Origin: JACQFK01 sp041482015
GTDB taxonomy: Bacteria; Planctomycetota; MHYJ01; JACPRB01
Reading direction: 5' to 3'
Length of the DNA stretch: 10,264 nucleotides
NCBI GenBank assembly: GCA_041482015.1
Contig: JBGPCZ010000191.1
Coordinates: 1 to 10,264, forward strand
Shown: piece by piece, positions 1 through 6,608 of the stretch
Position numbering within the stretch: position 1 is the first letter of the stretch
Layout of the letters: each line of letters opens with the position of its first letter
Notes under the pieces: model-generated
What the model saw: only the letters and a program-made list of their open reading frames with translations
Databases searched by the model: none
What the model was told of the DNA's origin: nothing
Translations under genes and position numbers: made by a program

Positions 1-377
1 AGGTTGTCGACGATCTGCCGGGCCGCCTCCTTGGCCTGCTGGAAGTTCGAGTTGGCGGGACCTCCGGCCTCCATCGAATAGCTGTTGTCGATGATCAGGA
101 CCGTGGAGACCTTGTTGTTCTTGAGCAGCGGATCGAGGCCCGTGATCACCGGCCGCGCCATGCAGAGCGCGAGGGCCACCGGGATCGAGCAGCGGATGAG
201 GAGCAGGATGAGCTGCTCCAGCTTGAGCCGCTTCGTGTTCTTGCGGAGCACCGCCTCCAGCAGGTGCATCGCGCCCCAGGGGACGATCTTGAACTTGCTG
301 CGGTGGAACAGATGGATGATGATCGGGATGGCGACCGCGGCCATCCCGGCGATGAGGGCGGCATTGAGGAAAGTCAT
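1..377 (-). CDS. BatA-like membrane-anchored VWA protein, N-terminal part (runs off the window)
   Basis: This is an open frame read from an ATG at 377 down to base 1 without a stop: 125 complete codons, the 3' part lying outside the window. The translation begins MTFLNAALIAGMAAVAIPII and has two hydrophobic segments (about residues 5-24 and 55-75) separated by a short basic loop. That is the two-anchor arrangement of BatA N-terminal domain proteins. A VWA domain then begins with a DxSxS metal-site motif (D97, S99, S101). In this family the VWA domain sits outside the membrane and is thought to act in protein complexes linked to stress or aerotolerance. The start is supported by GGAGGG (complement of 383-388) five bases upstream. 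It is the last visible gene of a MoxR-DUF58-BatA group and is separated from the DUF58 gene by 141 bp that hold a repeat. Later domains cannot be judged. Confidence 0.85.
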   Translation of the reverse strand, partial: MTFLNAALIAGMAAVAIPIIIHLFHRSKFKIVPWGAMHLLEAVLRKNTKRLKLEQLILLLIRCSIPVALALCMARPVITGLDPLLKNNKVSTVLIIDNSYSMEAGGPANSNFQQAKEAARQIVDN

Positions 378-402
378 GCCCGCCCTCCGGCCGTCGGGCG
401 GG

Positions 403-512
403 AAATCCCAAATCCCAAATCCCAAATCCCAACAGACCGCCCCCCCCTCTCCTCCCCCTGCGGGGGACGGGGGGGAATCCCGTTGGGATTTTGGATTTTG
501 GATTCTGGGTTT
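403..512. repeat. Composite inverted-repeat element built from AAATCCC units
   Basis: The gap between the DUF58 and BatA-like genes holds four perfect tandem AAATCCC copies (403-430). Together with the next three bases they form a 31-base left arm (403-433). The right arm (482-512) is its imperfect reverse complement, matching 26 of 31 positions and carrying TTTTGGA spacing instead of TTTGGGA. Between the arms lies a second, very GC-rich inverted repeat (440-475). The whole could fold as an AT-richer outer stem capped by a GC hairpin. It encodes nothing plausible and lacks a transposase. It resembles REP- or MITE-like intergenic repeats; that family assignment is inference. Confidence 0.8.
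440..475. repeat. GC hairpin inside the composite repeat
   Basis: A run of eight C (440-447) faces seven G (469-475). Inside it, CCCCC (454-458) faces GGGGG (462-466) across a TGC loop. The short pyrimidine segment 448-453 is unpaired against AC (467-468). It is not followed by a T tract on either strand, so it is not a textbook terminator, but a strong hairpin here could stall or stabilise the transcript between the two genes. Confidence 0.6.
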
Positions 513-518
513 CGCATG

Positions 519-1415
519 TTATCGCCGCATCCTCAGCGTGAGGTACTGGGCGAGCGCCTCCGCGTAGGGCTGGTCGGTCACCATCGGCACCAGGTCGATG
601 CGGTGGCGGTGGCAGCCCGACTTGAGCTCGGCGCGGAACTGTTCGAGATTCTCCAGGTACGCGGCCCGCAGGTGGTTGGGGTCGACCAGGTATTTCTTGC
701 CGTCCACCTCGAGGCAGTCGAAGCGCGTCCACTGGCGGAAGTCGAACTCCAGCTCGGTGCGGTCCCAGATCTGGAAGATCACGATCTCGTGGCGCGCGTG
801 GCGCATGTGGGCCAGCGCGGAAAGCAGCTTGTTCACGTCGCCGAAGCAGTCGGAGAGGATGACGATCAGGCCGCGGCGGTGGAGCCGCGGGACGAGGTCG
901 TGGAAGACGTCGGCCAGCTCGGTCTCGCCGCCCGGCTTGGTGGCCTCGAGCTCGTTGACGAGCACCTTGAGGTGGCTCGTCTGGGCGCGCGGCGGGATGT
1001 AGCGGCGGACCTTGGTGTCGAACGTGACGAGGCCCACGCTGTCCTGCTGGCCCAGCATGAGGTACGCGAGGCAGGCCGCCAGCCGCTGGGCGTAGACGAG
1101 CTTCGACCTTCCCTGCGGGTTCCCGTACGCCATCGAGCCGCTCGCGTCGAGCAGCATCGTGCAGCGGAGGTTCGTCTCCTCCTCGTACTCGCGGATGTAG
1201 AAGCGGTCGGTCTTGCCGAAGACGCGCCAGTCGAGGTGGCGGATCTCGTCGCCGTGGACGTACTGCCGGTGCTGCTTGAACTCGACGCTGAAGCCCTTGT
1301 GGGGCGAGCGGTGGAGACCGGTGCAGAAGCCCTCGACGACGAGGCGCGCCAGCACCTGGAGGTTGGAGATCTTCTTCAGGTCCGCCGGGGTCAGGAGCTC
1401 GCCCAGCTGCGCCAT
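519..1415 (-). CDS. DUF58 domain protein with VWA-like fold
   Basis: This is a complete 298-residue cytoplasmic protein of the DUF58 family. The family signature runs from about residue 41 to 95: GFSVEF, RQYVHGDEIRHLDW, then a conserved YEEE and the VWA strand ending in DASGS (D90, S92, S94). T165 (GGET) and D189 (LSDCF) are in the right places to complete a metal site. No membrane segment is visible, so this is the short soluble form. The gene begins 7 bp after the MoxR stop; DUF58 proteins are regularly encoded directly downstream of MoxR ATPases and are believed to be their partners. Only a weak ribosome site (AGG) precedes the ATG, which fits translation coupled to moxR. The biochemical activity of the family is not known. 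Confidence 0.93.
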   Translation of the reverse strand: MAQLGELLTPADLKKISNLQVLARLVVEGFCTGLHRSPHKGFSVEFKQHRQYVHGDEIRHLDWRVFGKTDRFYIREYEEETNLRCTMLLDASGSMAYGNPQGRSKLVYAQRLAACLAYLMLGQQDSVGLVTFDTKVRRYIPPRAQTSHLKVLVNELEATKPGGETELADVFHDLVPRLHRRGLIVILSDCFGDVNKLLSALAHMRHARHEIVIFQIWDRTELEFDFRQWTRFDCLEVDGKKYLVDPNHLRAAYLENLEQFRAELKSGCHRHRIDLVPMVTDQPYAEALAQYLTLRMRR

Positions 1416-1422
1416 GGTCTGC

Positions 1423-2499
<1,077 letters not shown>

Positions 2500-2506
2500 C
2501 GGGAAA

Positions 2507-2511
2507 CCTCC
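2507..2511 (-). promoter_or_regulatory. Ribosome binding site of the MoxR gene
   Basis: The minus strand reads GGAGG here, 7 bases before the ATG at 2499. It decides that start over the longer in-frame extension that would run into the end of the upstream gene. Confidence 0.75.
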
Positions 2512-2542
2512 GTCAGTTATCGGGGACCGGGACCGGCAGGGG

Positions 2543-4615
2543 CTAGTGCGATTCCTCTTTGGAGCCGAGCACCTTGACGCGGAACGAGGTGAACGCACAG
2601 GAGCACCGCATCGTGCGGAAGCCGACCTGCACCATGGGGCCGTCGAGCGCCAGCTCGCTTTCGATCATCCAGCCGTCGGGCTCGCGGTCGCCCTGCCAGA
2701 TCTTGCCGCGGAGGACCGCCGGCTGGTTTTCCCGCCGCTCGATCCGGAGCTTGAGGCGGTACGTCCCCTCGCGTCCGTGCTCGAACGGGATCGCGCTCAC
2801 GTCCTTGAAGCCGAAGACCGAGCCGCCCTCCGTCCCCTGGTGCGACTGGAGGATCACGTTCTGGCCGCGGAAATTCGCCGAGAGGCCGAACCCCCACGCG
2901 CCCAGCCCCGGCGAGACGTCGGGCGTCACCTGGTTCACCTCGGCGGTCGCCTCGAGAAGAACGCTCCCCTTCTCGCTCTCCCTGTCCTCCACCGCGTACA
3001 TCAGGCTCGACACGGGCGAGCCCGCGGGGCCGTCGGGGAGCCGCGAGGCCTTCCTTTGCCGGACCGCGCGGTCCTCGACCCGCCACTCGCCGTCCCCCTC
3101 CGGGGTACCGGCCGAGAGGTCGATCGCGAGGTACTTGGCCGCGCCCGGGACCGGCACGGCCTCGAACGGCCGGCCGGGCGCCGCGACCGCGGAGAAGCCC
3201 GAGCGGACGACGATCGATTCCCGCTCGCGGCTCTGCGTGAACTGGACGGCGCCCTCCTCCACCTGGAGGCGCGTCTGGCCGGACTCCGCGGCCAGCGTGA
3301 AGCGCGTGCCCAGGACGCGCGCGTCGGCGTGCGCCGTGCTGAGGATCATCGGGCGGCCGGCGGGCTGCTTGGTCACGTCGGCGTTCACGAGGCCCGACTC
3401 CAGGGCGACGTGCTTTCGCCCCTTGTCCTTCTCCGCGCAGAGCCGGCGGACGACCGTGTCGCCGCCGATCTCCAGGCGCGTCGTGTCGGAGTAGTCGACG
3501 ACGACCAGGCTCTTCGCGCCCTCCGTCACGACCCCCTGGTCCTCGAGGATCGGCTGGCCCGCCTTCAGAGGGATGCGCTCGGCGGGCGACTGGGTGAAGA
3601 CGAAGACGTCGCCTTGGACTCGGCGCGCGACCGCGATCGCCCCGGGGCCCGCGCCGCCGGCCGGAACCGGGACCAGCGCCCGCGCGATGAACTCCACGTC
3701 CTTCCCCGCGACCGCGAACTGCGCGGCGGCCACCTCGAGGCGGCGGCCGTCGCCCCGGCGCATGAATTCGGCGGAGCCCCTCCGCACCTCGAGGCGCGAG
3801 AACTCCGGGGCGTCGAGAAGGCGGAACTCCGCGTCGCGGACGCGCAACTCGGCGTGGACCGTCGTGACAACGAGCGGCTCGGCGACCGAGGGCGGCACGG
3901 TGGCCGAGATCTCGCCCTTCTCGAGTTCGAGGCGGCGGCCGCCGCGCGAGAGGTGGAGCTGCGCCTGCGAGCGGACCTCGACGCGCGTCGGGTCGTCGGC
4001 GAACCCGACCTTGGCCTGGCCGCCCTCGCCCGTCGTGATCCGGTCGCCCGGCTCCAGCGCCATGTCGACCTTCGCGGCGAACGACGAGTTGCCGCGCTGG
4101 ACGCGCACGTCGGGCGTGTGGGAAAGGAGGAAGGCGCGCGACTTCCCGCTGCCGGTCTCCGCGCGGTTCATGAGCACGGTGATGAGGACGGCGGCCGCGG
4201 CCGCGGCGGCCACCGGGAGACCCCAGGCCCAGCCCGGCCGGCGCTTCGAGGGCTTCGCGACCGGGATCGGCCGCGAGGCGGGCTTCTCCTCCGCGGGCGC
4301 GACGACCTGCGGGAGGACGCGATGGGAGGCCTCCTCCTTCAGCTTGCGCGATTCGGCGGCCTGCACCTCGGCCATGAGGTTCTTCTTGAAGTCGTCGATG
4401 GGCGCGCCGCGGAGGACGGAGAGAACCGAGACGGTCACCTGCTGGTCGGCGGTCTCGTCGGCCAGGAGCACTCGGAGCGCCTGGTCCATCTCCTGCTGCG
4501 CGACAATCTCGTGGAGGAGCTCCGGGTTCTTCGCGATCTCGGCGTCGAGCTGCAGGCGCTCGGCGTCGGTCAGCTCGCCGGTGAAAAGGAGGTCGATCAG
4601 GTCCTTGTCGGTCAT
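2543..4615 (-). CDS. Membrane protein with two FecR domains and LamG-like C-terminus, putative anti-sigma factor
   Basis: This 690-residue protein is read from the ATG at 4615, which overlaps the sigma factor stop by 4 bp (ATGA) and has GGAG eight bases upstream. Residues 1-60 (MTDKDLIDLLFTGELTDAER and following) look like the acidic helical N-terminus of planctomycete FecR proteins, probably the cytosolic sigma-binding part. A Lys/Pro/Arg-rich linker leads to one membrane helix (about 129-149) rich in alanine. Two FecR-like beta domains follow (about 165-310 and 330-485). They share the order LxxGDRI or LKAGQPI, an LExGE or LESGLVNA strand, HAE or HADARVxxxxF, then LxVxxGxxxF, which suggests internal duplication. 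The C-terminal 500-690 region (WGFGLSANFRGQNVILQ, a GTYRLKLRIE strand, KIWQGDREPDGW) resembles LamG or sugar-hydrolase jelly-roll domains and may bind glycan. The longer open frame reaching 5311 was rejected because it crosses the sigma gene. No TonB partner is seen. Confidence 0.88.
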   Translation of the reverse strand: MTDKDLIDLLFTGELTDAERLQLDAEIAKNPELLHEIVAQQEMDQALRVLLADETADQQVTVSVLSVLRGAPIDDFKKNLMAEVQAAESRKLKEEASHRVLPQVVAPAEEKPASRPIPVAKPSKRRPGWAWGLPVAAAAAAAVLITVLMNRAETGSGKSRAFLLSHTPDVRVQRGNSSFAAKVDMALEPGDRITTGEGGQAKVGFADDPTRVEVRSQAQLHLSRGGRRLELEKGEISATVPPSVAEPLVVTTVHAELRVRDAEFRLLDAPEFSRLEVRRGSAEFMRRGDGRRLEVAAAQFAVAGKDVEFIARALVPVPAGGAGPGAIAVARRVQGDVFVFTQSPAERIPLKAGQPILEDQGVVTEGAKSLVVVDYSDTTRLEIGGDTVVRRLCAEKDKGRKHVALESGLVNADVTKQPAGRPMILSTAHADARVLGTRFTLAAESGQTRLQVEEGAVQFTQSRERESIVVRSGFSAVAAPGRPFEAVPVPGAAKYLAIDLSAGTPEGDGEWRVEDRAVRQRKASRLPDGPAGSPVSSLMYAVEDRESEKGSVLLEATAEVNQVTPDVSPGLGAWGFGLSANFRGQNVILQSHQGTEGGSVFGFKDVSAIPFEHGREGTYRLKLRIERRENQPAVLRGKIWQGDREPDGWMIESELALDGPMVQVGFRTMRCSCAFTSFRVKVLGSKEESH

Positions 4616-5169
4616 GACGTCTTCTCCGTGGTGGCGAGCTTGTCGTTCACGCAGTCGCGGAGCTGCCGGCGGAGTCGGCAGAGCGTGGTGCGGACCCACG
4701 CGGCCGACTGGTCGACCTTGTCGGCGATCTCCTGGGTCGAGAAGGAGAGTCGGTAGCGCATCTCGAGCAGCTGCTTGAGCTTCGGCGGAACCCGGTCGAG
4801 GCACTTCTCCAGGCCGTCGAGCTCCTTCGGCGCCTTCTCCTTGTCCTTCTGGGGGAAGGCCTCGACGACGCGCTTCTCGGCGTACTTGAGCTGGTTGGCC
4901 TGCTCGCGGCTGAAGCGCTGGACCTCGGCGCGGAGGAGGTTCCACGCGATCGACTTGATCCAGGCGAAGAAGCTCGTCCCGCGCTCGAACTTCTGGATGT
5001 TGTTGTAGGCGAACACGAACGTCTCGTGGGCGATCTCGTCCACGAGGTGCGGGACGGGCGCGTTCAGCGCGATGACCGCGCGGAGGCGCCGGACGTGGAG
5101 GTCCATGAGGCTCCCGTAGGCCTCGATCCTCCCCTCCTGCACCTGCTGGATCAGTGATTGTTCGTCCAT
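4612..5169 (-). CDS. ECF-like sigma-70 family RNA polymerase sigma factor
   Basis: This 185-residue sigma factor has only regions 2 and 4. Region 2 spans about 18-87 (DEIAHETFVFAYNNIQKF, then GTSFFAWIKSIAWNLLRAE). The FxxGTxFxAWxxxIAxN stretch is characteristic of the sigma subfamily first defined in Rhodopirellula and Verrucomicrobium. Region 4 spans about 122-175, with a helix-turn-helix STQEIADKVDQSAAWVRTTL that would contact the -35 element. The start at 5169 is chosen because GGGGAG stands 7 bases upstream; an in-frame extension to 5229 would start at a non-ATG codon with no ribosome site. The gene overlaps the fecR-like gene by 4 bp, so the pair is probably co-translated and the FecR protein probably controls this factor at the membrane. 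The target promoters are unknown; the downstream moxR-DUF58-batA genes are natural candidates because they share its transcript. Confidence 0.92.
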   Translation of the reverse strand: MDEQSLIQQVQEGRIEAYGSLMDLHVRRLRAVIALNAPVPHLVDEIAHETFVFAYNNIQKFERGTSFFAWIKSIAWNLLRAEVQRFSREQANQLKYAEKRVVEAFPQKDKEKAPKELDGLEKCLDRVPPKLKQLLEMRYRLSFSTQEIADKVDQSAAWVRTTLCRLRRQLRDCVNDKLATTEKTS

Positions 5170-5176
5170 TTTTTTT

Positions 5177-5182
5177 CTCCCC
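5177..5182 (-). promoter_or_regulatory. Ribosome binding site of the sigma factor gene, followed by an A run
   Basis: GGGGAG on the minus strand is followed by seven A and then ATG, giving an eight-A run that includes the start codon's own A. The site fixes the sigma factor start at 5169. Confidence 0.7.
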
Positions 5183-5312
5183 TTGCCACCCTTGATATCG
5201 AAGGCCCGAGGGCCCGTTACAGGATTCAATAATTCTAGGCGGGACGGGGCCCCGACGCGAGGGGCTTCCGGATTTCCGGGCCCGCGCGCCGGTCTTTTTT
5301 TTCAATCCCACC

Positions 5313-5340
5313 TTGCCTTTTACAATTCATAAGTTACAAT
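5313..5340 (+). promoter_or_regulatory. Candidate sigma-70 promoter of the FHA gene
   Basis: TTGCCT (5313-5318) and TACAAT (5335-5340) are separated by 16 bases, in an AT-rich patch about 40 bases before the FHA start codon. Transcription would begin near 5347. The octamer TTACAATT occurs twice in direct orientation (5320-5327 and 5334-5341), so the second copy contains the -10 hexamer. The -35 matches consensus only partly. Confidence 0.55.
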
Positions 5341-5377
5341 TTGACCGAGTTGCTGTTTCGGTAGAGAGGGGGAAGAA

Positions 5378-5683
5378 ATGTCGACCTTGCTGGCCACGCC
5401 GACCCTGCGTCTCCGCACCGGTCCGAATGCGGGGAAGGTGTACGACGTCCGGAGCGCGCTGCGCCTCGGGCGCCACCCCTACAACGAGGTCTCGCTCGAT
5501 GACCCCGCCGTCTCGCGCTACCACTGCTGGGTGGTGGTCGAGGACGGCCGCGTCCTGGTGGAGGACCTGGCGAGCGCGAACGGAACTTTTCTCAACGGCG
5601 AGAGGGTCACCAAGCGCCTCCCGATGAAGCCGGGCGACATGATCGGCCTGGGCGGAACCGTCTTCGTCTTCGCCGAGGACTAA
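5378..5683 (+). CDS. Standalone FHA domain protein
   Basis: This 101-residue protein is essentially a single forkhead-associated domain, which binds phosphothreonine peptides. The conserved contact residues are all present: GR (31-32), SRYH (46-49) and NGTFLNG (68-74), with N68 and N73 as the usual peptide-binding asparagines. There is no membrane segment, no signal peptide and no fused output domain, so it is likely a soluble reader or adaptor for a Ser/Thr kinase encoded elsewhere. The ATG at 5378 follows a purine-rich ribosome site (AGAGGGGGAAG, 5364-5374). It is transcribed divergently from the sigma/FecR operon, and a 16-bp perfect inverted repeat follows its stop. No kinase or phosphatase gene lies in the window, so the partner is unknown. 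Confidence 0.9.
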   Translation: MSTLLATPTLRLRTGPNAGKVYDVRSALRLGRHPYNEVSLDDPAVSRYHCWVVVEDGRVLVEDLASANGTFLNGERVTKRLPMKPGDMIGLGGTVFVFAED

Positions 5684-5685
5684 GG

Positions 5686-5718
5686 TGTTAAGTGACGAAT
5701 CGGATTCGTCACTTAACA
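5686..5718. repeat. Perfect 16-bp inverted repeat after the FHA gene
   Basis: TGTTAAGTGACGAATC (5686-5701) is followed by one base (G) and its exact reverse complement (5703-5718). It starts two bases after the FHA stop codon. RNA from it would form a long hairpin, but no T run follows on either strand, so it is not a classical intrinsic terminator. It is AT-richer than its surroundings and could be a mobile palindromic repeat, a transcript end with another mechanism, or a protein-binding site. Confidence 0.85.
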
Positions 5719-5743
5719 GTTGAGGCCGGTCGCGGGATTCGGC

Positions 5744-5757
5744 CCTATAGCCTATAG
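5744..5757 (+). repeat. Tandem pair of CCTATAG just before the membrane-protein start
   Basis: Two exact adjacent copies of CCTATAG (5744-5750, 5751-5757) end six bases before the ATG at 5764. The TATAG units might supply a -10-like element for a leaderless transcript, because no Shine-Dalgarno sequence is visible. No good -35 is placed to match (TTGAGG at 5720-5725 is about 20 bases from the nearest TATAGC). Confidence 0.6.
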
Positions 5758-5763
5758 ATAGTG

Positions 5764-6138
5764 ATGACCCCGACCCACGACGAGCGCAACCGGATCATCC
5801 TCCGGCGCACGCTCGCCGCGATCAGCCATTTGTACGGCGCCTTCAGCGCTTTCTTCGGCGCGAGCCTCCTCGCGGCGCTCCCACGAGGCGCGGGCATCCA
5901 CGGGTCCAGGACCCTCGGGTGGGTTTCGCTGCTCCACGCCGCCCTGTTCTTCGCCGTCGGCACAGCCCTCTGGAAACCCAGGAAGGGCGCGACGCTCGCC
6001 GCGCTCGCGGCGGCCCTGGGCTCGATCACCCTCGCCGTGTTCGACCTCGCCGGGAACCGCCTGGGGAGCATCGCGACGGACGGGATGTACGCGGTCGTCG
6101 CCCTTGTGATCCTCCTCCTGATCCGGCCACGCGCTTGA
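5764..6138 (+). CDS. Small hydrophobic protein with four predicted membrane helices, unknown function
   Basis: I do not recognise a family for this 124-residue protein. After a charged start (MTPTHDERNRIILRR) there are four hydrophobic stretches, roughly residues 16-39, 51-69, 76-94 and 105-121, with basic residues in the connecting loops (such as WKPRKG before the third helix). That pattern predicts a small integral inner-membrane protein. A GTG directly in front (5761) is an alternative start, giving 125 residues. Neither start has a visible ribosome site, so a leaderless message is possible. The gene ends 23 bp before yidD and the two are probably co-transcribed. Codon use (G/C third positions) agrees with the neighbours and the opposite strand offers nothing better, so I take it as a real gene. 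Confidence 0.72.
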   Translation: MTPTHDERNRIILRRTLAAISHLYGAFSAFFGASLLAALPRGAGIHGSRTLGWVSLLHAALFFAVGTALWKPRKGATLAALAAALGSITLAVFDLAGNRLGSIATDGMYAVVALVILLLIRPRA

Positions 6139-6161
6139 CTTGACCCCGGGACCGGCCGAGA

Positions 6162-6521
6162 ATGGCGACGATGGAGCCGTTGCCTTCCCCCGCGCCAACC
6201 CCGCCCCCCCCCCGGAACTGGAAGCGGATCGCGCTCCGGTCGATCGCCGCGCTCGCGATCTATCTCGCCCTCGAGTCGCTCCTCCCCCCCGCGTGGCAGC
6301 CCTCGGCGCGCGCGTGCTCGGCGGCCCTCCACGTCTACCATAAGCTCGGGTCCCCGGCCGTGGGCGCATTGGGCATCCGCTGCCGCTACCAGCCGACCTG
6401 CTCGCACTACGCGGAGGACGCGATCGCGCACTACGGCACGCTGACGGGGACCGCCCGGACGCTCGGCCGCCTCTGGCGCTGCTCCCCCTGGGGCAGCAGC
6501 GGCTACGACCCGGCGTTCTGA
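6162..6521 (+). CDS. yidD: Membrane protein insertion efficiency factor YidD, with extended N-terminus
   Basis: YidD is a small membrane-associated protein that assists YidC-dependent insertion of inner-membrane proteins. The family core is unmistakable: CRYQPTCSHYAEDAI (74-88) and RLWRCSPWGSSGYDP (103-117), with the three conserved cysteines (C74, C80, C107). At 119 residues it is longer than the usual core of about 70-90. The extra N-terminus is proline-rich (PAPTPPPPR, 10-18), then a membrane helix or amphipathic segment (about 23-42). The ATG at 6162 has no clear ribosome site; an ATG at 6171 is a possible alternative. The gene is not in the usual rpmH-rnpA-yidD-yidC neighbourhood but follows a small four-helix membrane protein by 23 bp. 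That the neighbour might be a YidC client is only a guess. Confidence 0.92.
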   Translation: MATMEPLPSPAPTPPPPRNWKRIALRSIAALAIYLALESLLPPAWQPSARACSAALHVYHKLGSPAVGALGIRCRYQPTCSHYAEDAIAHYGTLTGTARTLGRLWRCSPWGSSGYDPAF

Positions 6522-6555
6522 CGCGCCCCGGCCCCGCGATTCCGATCGTTACCGT

Positions 6556-6584
6556 TTGACAACGTATCTACATGTAGTTATATT
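6556..6584 (+). promoter_or_regulatory. Near-consensus sigma-70 promoter of the cystathionine synthase/lyase-homoserine dehydrogenase genes
   Basis: TTGACA (6556-6561, perfect -35) and TATATT (6579-6584, a five-of-six match to the -10) are spaced by exactly 17 bases in an AT-rich patch of an otherwise GC-rich sequence. Transcription would begin around 6590-6592, leaving a leader of only about 18 bases before the ATG at 6609. That is too short for a SAM riboswitch or an attenuator, so any regulation is likely to be by a DNA-binding protein. Confidence 0.8.
6565..6580. promoter_or_regulatory. Palindrome in the promoter spacer, candidate operator
   Basis: CTACATGTAG (6568-6577) is a perfect 10-base palindrome. 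It extends to a 16-base dyad with seven of eight half-site positions matching (TATCTACATGTAGTTA). It fills the spacer between the -35 and -10 hexamers, so a dimeric repressor bound here would block RNA polymerase. The regulator is not identifiable from the window, and a chance palindrome of this size is possible. Confidence 0.45.
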
Positions 6585-6598
6585 TACCCGCCTTGCTT

Positions 6599-6603
6599 GG
6601 AGG
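6599..6603 (+). promoter_or_regulatory. Ribosome binding site of the cystathionine synthase/lyase gene
   Basis: GGAGG stands five bases before the ATG at 6609. It rules out an in-frame TTG at 6597, because that codon overlaps the ribosome site itself. Confidence 0.75.
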
Positions 6604-6608
6604 ATGAT

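Larger units (their letters stand above)
5170..5377. promoter_or_regulatory. Divergent intergenic region between the sigma/FecR operon and the FHA gene
   Basis: These 208 bases separate the minus-strand operon from the plus-strand FHA gene and must hold both promoters. The right third is unusually AT-rich for this genome and has a good plus-strand promoter (5313-5340) preceded by an eight-T run (5295-5302). The left two thirds are GC-rich with short palindromes (GGCCC-GA-GGGCC near 5203-5214 and a GGGGCCCC core near 5247-5254). For the sigma gene I find no convincing -35/-10 pair of the housekeeping type. Its promoter may be of an alternative (perhaps self-recognised) type, which cannot be settled by eye. 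Confidence 0.6.

Noticed and set aside
403..430. CRISPR or other repeat-spacer array
   Set aside because: The AAATCCC units are directly tandem with no spacers and are only 7 bases long.
5230..5290. ECF-type self-recognised promoter (GGAA with CGTC) for the sigma gene on the minus strand
   Set aside because: GGAA and CGTC strings occur at roughly suitable spacing, but the region is so GC-rich that such matches are expected by chance.
4616..5311. N-terminal extension of the FecR frame across the whole sigma factor gene
   Set aside because: The extension is Arg/Pro/Gly-rich shadow sequence; the ATG at 4615 has a ribosome site and the usual sigma-anti-sigma overlap.
5686..5718. Intrinsic (Rho-independent) terminator for the FHA gene
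   Set aside because: The stem is strong but no T run follows on either strand; recorded as an inverted repeat instead.
6585..6608. SAM riboswitch or leader attenuator before the cystathionine synthase/lyase gene
   Set aside because: The distance from the predicted start of transcription to the ATG is only about 18 bases, too short for any known leader of that kind.
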